In this document: positions 57,250 through 64,000 of the stretch, one piece after another | Position numbering within the stretch: the stretch's first letter is position 1 | Layout: each line of letters begins with the position of its first letter | NCBI GenBank assembly: GCA_033085395.1 | Contig: JANQBS010000072.1 | Span: 112,296 to 176,295, forward strand | Reading direction: 5' to 3' | DNA from: Xanthoparmelia taractica | Lineage: Eukaryota > Ascomycota > Lecanoromycetes > Lecanorales > Parmeliaceae | Length of the DNA stretch: 64,000 bases | Program-made: the position numbers and the translations under genes | Notes under the pieces: generated by a model | The model's database searches: none | What the model was told of the DNA's origin: nothing | The model's input: only the letters and a program-made list of their open reading frames with translations

Positions 57250-59212
57250 GAATTTATAAGCTACCGTGTTCGATAACGACCAATCCGTTTTTATTATTTG
57301 CCCTACTAAAATCAAAATCATAAATTAATCTAATTCTATTCTAACTCTATTATATTTTATATCTATATATTTAATTAATCTTATACGACTTCTAAGTACT
57401 ATTCTAATAGTATATAATCGCTTTATATATCGCTTTTCTTAGTCTTAGAATACTAATTATATCGCGCTCTAAAAAAGACTTAGAGCTTAATAAATAACTT
57501 ATTCTAAATTATCTATTTACTTATTATAATTTTAAAGTTAACTTTAGAGTACTTAAGAAGTAACTAGAGATCTAGAGTAAAAAACGCTATAATAAAGAGT
57601 TCTCTAGAGACGAGACGCTTCGAGATTCGCTTATTATATATTTACTTCTAAAGATAAATATAAATAATAAATAGATCTTAATAATACTAGAGTCTAGAGA
57701 TCTAGCTATAACTTTAAAAAAGCTATAATAATTAAGAATTAAAATAGAATTAAAAAAAAAACGAAGATTATATAAATTATAAAAGAGTATCTAAATTAAT
57801 ATATTATTAAAAATTATAGTATTAAATATTTAATAATATACTTCTATTAATATAATTCTCTTTTAATTAATTTTTTGTACTAGATATAATTAATAAAATA
57901 TACTAATAATAAAAATCGTCTTAAAGTCTCGATCTAATTATATTCTTTTTAATATAATCTTTTTATTCTTTAAGTATCTTAGAAATTAATTAATAATACT
58001 AATAACTATATATATAGAAGTATATATTAATAATAATATATATTTTAATACTAATAATCTCGAGCTTATAGTAACTATTAATAGACTATATAGTATTTAA
58101 TTTATCTACTAAGTACTTCTTTCTTCTATATTATTTCTTTTTAAATCTATATTAAATACTCTCGAGATCTACGAACTTTAGAGTATATATAACGTCGTCT
58201 CGAGAAATAATATTATTATTTCGTTAAAAAATACTAGCTATTTAATAAAAGCACTACTAATTAATATATTAAAGTATAGTAAATATAGTTATAATTCTCT
58301 ATACTATATTAATAGATAATCTTTTTAATTTACTAAAGAAAGAAGATTACTTTAAACTAAATTAGCTTATTAATAGAATCGCGATATATATTATCTATAT
58401 CTCTATAATTCGAGAGATATACTTCGAGTTTATTACTATTTAGAATTTTTATTAAATTCGCGTATAAAAATAAAGTCTATATATAATAGCTAGTATATTA
58501 TAGTTTCTATATAAGTTTTTTAAGTTATAAGAGATATATTATTCTAGTATATCTAAGCTCGAGCTAATTAATAAGCCCTATTAAAATATAGAAGTATATA
58601 ATGTTTATAAGTATCTTTCTACTATAACGCTAGAATAATATTATAGATAGATAAAACCTTTTAATTTTAATCTAATTATTTTAATAGTATTAAATCTACT
58701 TATTAAAAGAATAAAAAGATATATTTATAGCGAGATCTTTATTCTTTTAAAGAAGAAGATCGAGCGATACTTAACTATAAAGAATTATAATCTAGTTCTA
58801 ATAGAAATATAAATATTAATAAAAGTAAAGTTTTAGAAATTCTCTATAAAGATAGTAAAAGCTTTTAAAAAAGCTCGAAAATATTATAAATCGATAAATT
58901 TTATAAATTAGCTAAAGAATTAGCTAGAAGACTTAATTATAAAGCTAATTAGTAAAGAATTTATATTTAAAAATAATAATTTAATTAAAAATAAAAAGAG
59001 AAGTAAAAAGAACTAATTATAATTAATTTATAAATAATATATTAAGAAAGATCTCTATCTCTCTAGTAAATTAATATCTAACTCGAGAAAATCTCGAATA
59101 TTATATTTTTAAATAAATTAAATCTATTTAAAGTTTATATATTACGTTTAAATCTTATTTTCTACTATATATAAATTAATTACTCGAGTTCTTAATACTT
59201 AATAACTATATT

Positions 59213-59365
59213 TGTCACGGGAAACGCACTTGCCAAGCCAATCGAGAAAGCTAAGGCAAGTGCTTGGCAGACTGGCTAACTTAGATAGATTTTTCCAACT
59301 TAGAAGAATCAAGAATTAGACACTCACTCAACTAACTGTTTGAATACACCCTATTTGCTATTACA
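59213..59365. mobile_element. solo LTR with 5-bp target duplication, not RIP-mutated
   Basis: A 153 bp island of normal base composition begins TGTCACGGG and ends ATTACA, so it has the TG...CA termini of an LTR. It is flanked on both sides by ATATT (59208-59212 and 59366-59370), which fits a 5-bp target duplication; the A/T-rich surroundings make a chance match possible. No internal retrotransposon sequence adjoins it. It seems to have inserted after the surrounding repeats were mutated, or was too short to be a RIP target. Confidence 0.75.
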
Positions 59366-60299
59366 ATATTATATAAATATTATTAAGTATATTACTTTTC
59401 GAGATATATTTAAAATTATTTTTTAAGATCTACTTATATTATCTATTAGTCTTACTATTAATATTATAGCTTTTAGATAATTTTATAATTCTAGCTTACT
59501 AGAAAATCTCGAACTCTAACTCTAAATATAAATTTTTTATAAAAAAAATAGAGACGATCTTTTTTTTATTTATTTAAGATATTATAATAATATAATTACT
59601 TTAAATATTCTTCTATTTAATACTATTAATTTACTAGAAGATCTCGTTTTATAGTTAAAAAATTATAGCGATTTTAGAGTTTTTAAATATTTTCTAAAAT
59701 TTCTTAAGATTCTTTAAAAAAAAATTAAAATATTACTTATTATAAACTTCTCTTAATAAATATACTCGACTCGCTATTCGAACTTTTAAAGAATATATTT
59801 AATTATCTTTTTTAGACTTTCTATATATGTAAATAAATTATAGAGTACGCGTCTTAGCGTCGACTACTTAAGAGTCTAGAGTTCATTACGAGATTATAGC
59901 GAGGTTTATAATCTAAGGCCTTAGCGAGGTCTTAACGATTATATATCTTCTTTGTATATTTTAAGGTTTTCGTATTTCTTAAAGATTAGTTCTATTAGAA
60001 CTTAATATCTAATAAAGAAATTATTATCGTATCGATTATACGTCTTTTATATTAATTAGATCGCTTACTAAGCGTTAGCGAATTAATTTCTTATAATTCT
60101 AATTTCTCTATCTTTTAAAGAAAGAGATCTATCGTCGCTACGATATTAAACTCTTTATTAAATCGAAATAAATATATCTTAAAGCGACGTAACTTCGATA
60201 CTAAGTTTTAAGAATTTATCTTAAAAAATTAAGCGATTTTAAAAAAACGTCTTAAAAACGCTTAAATAAAAAATCGTTATCTAAAATTAAAACGAGAGT

Positions 60300-63200
60300 T
60301 AATTAAGTTATAAATACGTAATAACGTGCTACGTAATTTAAATTTCTCTATAATTCTCGCTAAAGCGATAATAATTTCATTTATTATTTTATTTTTAATA
60401 AATATTTTAATTAAAGCGAAAATACTTTATCTTAAAAGAATATATTCTTATAAGAATAATAGTAAAGAGAAATATATACGCTAATTTCGCGAAGTCGAAA
60501 TTCGATTTTTTATAAGTTTCGAGTATTTTACTATCGATTAAACTAAGATTATTTATTATATATAATTCTTAAAAGACGATCTTAATACGTAATAATATAG
60601 ATACTTTTAAGTCTATAGACTAAATAAAGTTATTTTTAAATTTTATAAATTATTTTTATTTAACTTAATTATAAACTTAATAAATCGTTATTTATTTATT
60701 TATAAAAAGTAAAAAGCGACGAAGTAGCGATAAGATTAAAAGATCTTAGTTTTTAAGATCTATCTAAAGAAATTAAAAATCTATTTATCTTCGTTTACGA
60801 AGAAGTATTAAGCGAATTTTTTTTTTTAGCTAAGTTACGATTTAAGTTAAAAAATAAGATTTTTAATATTAATAATATACTTAAATAAAAAAAAGAAATT
60901 CTTATTATAATAATTATATAAAAAACGATTTTAAAGCGCGCGCGTCTTAATAGCGATAATTTAAATTCGAAGTAATTTAAAGAATCTAATAAAGATAGAT
61001 CTTTAAAAGCTTAAATCTCGAAGCTTAATATAACTTCGAAGAATAGCGCTAAGTCTACGTGTATTCGAAAAAAAGATAAAAATATAAGACTAAGATCGCT
61101 AATTATAATATTAAAATATTTATTATTTACTAATATTATTAAAAACTAGATTATATAAAATTAAATTATCTTAATAAGAATAAATAAACTATTATCGTCG
61201 CGACGATATCGATAAAAAATAAATTAACTTCGCAAGCGCCTTTAAAGGTAAGTAAGAAAAACGAATAATAGAGATAACTTCTTTTATTATTATAAAGAGA
61301 TAGATTAAGCTATAAGATAATTAGAGATAACTTATTATTTTACTCGATTATAAAACGCATATTAATTTAATTATATAAAAGTTCGTGATTTAATAAAATC
61401 TTTAATTATAATTTATATATCGTTATCTTATCGTAGACGAAAGCGCTTAGCGAGTAAGATATATATTATTATAATGCTTATTAGCTAAATTATTAGATAG
61501 TCGATAGCTAAAATTAAGAGCGATAGTATAATATACTATTCTACGTCGTAGATTAAGAAGATCTCGATATCATATTAAATATACTCGCGTTATATTAATT
61601 ATAGATTTTATTTAATTCTACGATAACGTAATAACGATTTAAAATTAATATTAAGAAACTTTAAATTAAAGAATTAATTAAATTTATTTGAGAAATCGAG
61701 TGAAAGTTAAATATATTTATAATCGTATATGTTACGATAGCGCGAGACGAATAAAAGAGTATTAATAACTTAGAGCTCTTGAGAAAACTATTAAAGTTTA
61801 AGAATATCTTTTTTAATAATATAATAGAAATCTTATTTACGTTTAAGTAGAGAAATTATATTATTAAGATAAAGAAGAATAAAGAATTATCTTATAAATC
61901 TCTTTATAATTTATTTTAAATTAAGGTATCGAAGTTAAGACGATATCTTAAAAAATTACTTTATAAGAATTAAATTCGTTACTTAACTTTCTTCGCTAAA
62001 GCTCTTATTCTCTTTATTTTAAAGAAGAATAATAAATTATATCTTTACGTAAATTATCGAGACTTAAATACGATAATAATAAAAAATTAAATACTTATTA
62101 TCTTTAATTATTAAAATATTAAATCGCTTATATAACGTTAAGATATTTTTAAATTAAATCTTAAGAATATCTATTATAAAATTCGTATTAAGAAGAATAA
62201 CGAGTGAAAGACTACGTTTCGCACTCGCTATAACTATTTTAAATACTTAATAATATCTTTCGACCTTATAAATATATTAATTACGTTTTAGGTTTATATT
62301 AATAAAGCTTTTATTAATCTTATAAATCTTATATATATAATATATTTAAATAATATTCTAATCTATAGCGCTAAGTCGACGAAATATTAAGAGTATATTA
62401 AGTAAATACTTAAGCGATTACGCTAATTCCAGCTATATATTAATTTAAAGAAATATTAATTTTATATTAAATTAATTAAGTTTCTAGAGTTCGTTATAAT
62501 TATTAATAATATAGTTATAAATTAAAAACGCGTAATAACAATTTAAGAATAATTAACGCCGCGAAGTTATCGAGATATATAAGTCTTTCTAGACTTTACA
62601 AATTTTTATTAATACTTTATTTTTAAATATTCTATTATTATAGTATTCTTTATTAATTTACTTAAGAATAATAAGATTAATAAAAAATAAAAATTATTTA
62701 AATAATTAAAAGACGCTAAATTAACTTTTAAGTAACTACGTAATACTTTTATAATTACGTTATTTCTATAATATTATAATTCTTAAAAGAAATTACGCGT
62801 AGAGATTAATATCTCTAACTTTAATATAGAAATTATACTTTCGTAATCGAATAACGACGATTATTAATAACTTATCGCGTTTTTTTTTAAAAAGATAATA
62901 TTAGCGTAAGAAAATTATAAGATTTATAACTAGAAATTATTTATTATCGTTATAGTAATAAAGTAATAATATTATTATTTAAAAGATAATATTTATTATA
63001 TTAAGATTTAAATAAATTATAATAATCTTAAGAAATTTTTAAAATATAAAAAAACTTAATTTTAGATAAACTCGTTAAGCGCTAAAGTTAGTTATTTATA
63101 ATTTTAAGATTTTTTATTAAATAAAAAAATTAAACTTTATAAATACGTTATCGCGACGATTAGATTATAAAGATTTATCGTCGTTAAATATTAAATTATT

Positions 63201-63780
63201 ATTTATATTTTAAAATAAATTTATTCTTTAAATTAGCGGCGAGTTATTATAAAGAGATAAAGAAGTAATAGTAGTAATAACGTCTACGCTATAAGTTCTA
63301 AATATTTAAATAATTATTTTAAGAAGAGAAATTAAGATTATATTTAAAATTACGTATAACGATTTATAAAGATTAATAAAAACGCTAATTTAAGAACTAT
63401 AATCTTATAATAATTAAGTAAGCTCTTTTCATATTAATGCGAATATGTTTATAAAGCGACGTCGTATTCGTAATTAGATATAAATCTTTAACTTCGAGAG
63501 ACTATTATTAAATAATAATTATTTCTACGTTTTTAGAGATAATATCTTATAAGAAAAATTTATTAATAAATATTATAATAATTCTTTAATAGAATACTTT
63601 AACGCTACGAAGATATATAAGGTTTTTATTTATAAATATTATTAAAATAAGAGTCCTAAGAAAGTTATTAACTATATTAAGATTTACGATATATATACGA
63701 GTCGGAAAGATCTAATATATTTGATAAGATATTTCAAATTATATCGTATTATATTATATTATAAGAGAGTATTATAAGGG
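60300..63780 (+). mobile_element. dead Ty3/gypsy retrotransposon, heavily RIP-mutated
   Basis: The plus strand carries a gypsy pol order recognisable through its mutations. Reverse transcriptase lies at about 61980-62400; the active-site box at 62343-62354 reads YLNN instead of YxDD, both Asp codons being turned to Asn by G-to-A change. An RNase H-like stretch follows at about 62880-63150, and an integrase-like region to about 63700. A purine tract (AAGGGGG near 63775) marks where the 3' LTR should begin. Stops interrupt every frame. The 5' end and LTRs could not be fixed, so the outer limits given are approximate. Confidence 0.7.
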
Positions 63781-64000
63781 GGTTATATTAGATTACTTAT
63801 AAAGATATAAGATAAGAAATTACTAATATCATGAAATAATCTAAGAAATTTCTAATATATATAGAAATATTTTATAATATAGATTATTTCTTATATTAGG
63901 TAACGAATAAAATAAGAAAATTCTAGATTAATATATAAGTTAGAGCGAAATTAGCTTAAGCAATTATTAAACTTCGGCACTTAATAAGTAATATTAAGAT

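Larger units (their letters stand above)
57250..64000. repeat. A/T-saturated, RIP-mutated repeat block
   Basis: From about 57250 to the end of the window the sequence is almost wholly A and T, with no long open frame on either strand. Remaining C and G sit mostly in CG, CT or AG steps, while CA and TG steps are rare. That pattern is what repeat-induced point mutation (CpA to TpA on both strands) leaves behind in ascomycetes. The part 60000-63800 is a dead Ty3/gypsy element; the class of 57250-59207 is not resolved. The block continues past the window edge. Confidence 0.85.

Noticed and set aside
60300..63780. Functional retrotransposon
   Set aside because: All frames carry stops and the reverse-transcriptase active site is mutated.
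1..64000. tRNA, 5S rRNA or CRISPR features
   Set aside because: I looked for A-box/B-box pairs, conserved 5S words and regularly spaced repeats and found no convincing case; a covariance-model scan would settle the RNA genes.

Overview
The window is nuclear DNA of a filamentous ascomycete (Pezizomycotina). Nearly every gene is broken by short GT-AG introns (mostly 47-70 bp), gene order is compact on both strands, the protein set is typical of moulds (FKS glucan synthase, GH72 and GH17 wall enzymes, Fig1, Ytp1, Gar1, Rpn9), and the right end is an A/T-saturated repeat block of the kind left by repeat-induced point mutation (RIP). Protein similarity as I remember it suggests Leotiomycetes, but that is a guess.

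Layout. 0-8 kb: the N-terminal part of an Hpc2/ubinuclein-type histone chaperone subunit running off the left edge (-), a long stretch without a recognisable gene, a cysteine-rich single-pass membrane protein (-) and an RPAP1/Rba50 homologue (+). 8-24 kb: a group dominated by cell-wall and membrane synthesis: a GH17 wall glucanase of the Scw11/BtgE type (-), the Lcb1 subunit of serine palmitoyltransferase (-), the 1,3-beta-glucan synthase catalytic subunit (-) and, divergent from it, a GPI-anchored GH72+CBM43 glucanosyltransferase (+). 24-33 kb: a SprT/GCNA-like protease (+), Mog1 (-), Sld2 (+), a RING protein (-) and a HAD 'Swiss Army Knife' protein with an RGG tail (+). 33-45 kb: Fig1 (-), the NDUFA9 subunit of complex I (-), Rpn9 (+), Gaa1 (-), a 0.5 kb TA-flanked inverted-repeat element, rhomboid Rbd2 (-) and the methyltransferase Efm5 (+). 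45-57 kb: Ytp1-like membrane protein (+), a 5'-truncated RWD-type gene, a decayed dehydrogenase fragment (-), Mis14/Nsl1 (+), Sec14 (-), Gar1 (-) and threonyl-tRNA synthetase (+). From about 57.25 kb to the end there is no live gene: a RIP-mutated A/T block holds a dead Ty3/gypsy retrotransposon and one unmutated solo LTR.

Working together. Fks, Gel and the GH17 enzyme make, elongate/branch and remodel beta-glucan, Gaa1 attaches GPI anchors such as that of Gel, and Lcb1 and Sec14 feed sphingolipid and phosphoinositide metabolism. The remaining genes are housekeeping: replication (Sld2), kinetochore (Mis14), chromatin (Hpc2), nuclear import (Mog1), proteasome (Rpn9), ribosome/translation (Gar1, ThrRS, Efm5) and respiration (NDUFA9). 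I found no tRNA, rRNA or CRISPR array and no secondary-metabolite cluster. I also see no convincing new multi-gene system; the most noteworthy signals are mobile-element remains, unusual introns and decayed genes. Exon borders were worked out by hand from reading frame and splice consensus; every multi-exon model below keeps frame through to its stop.
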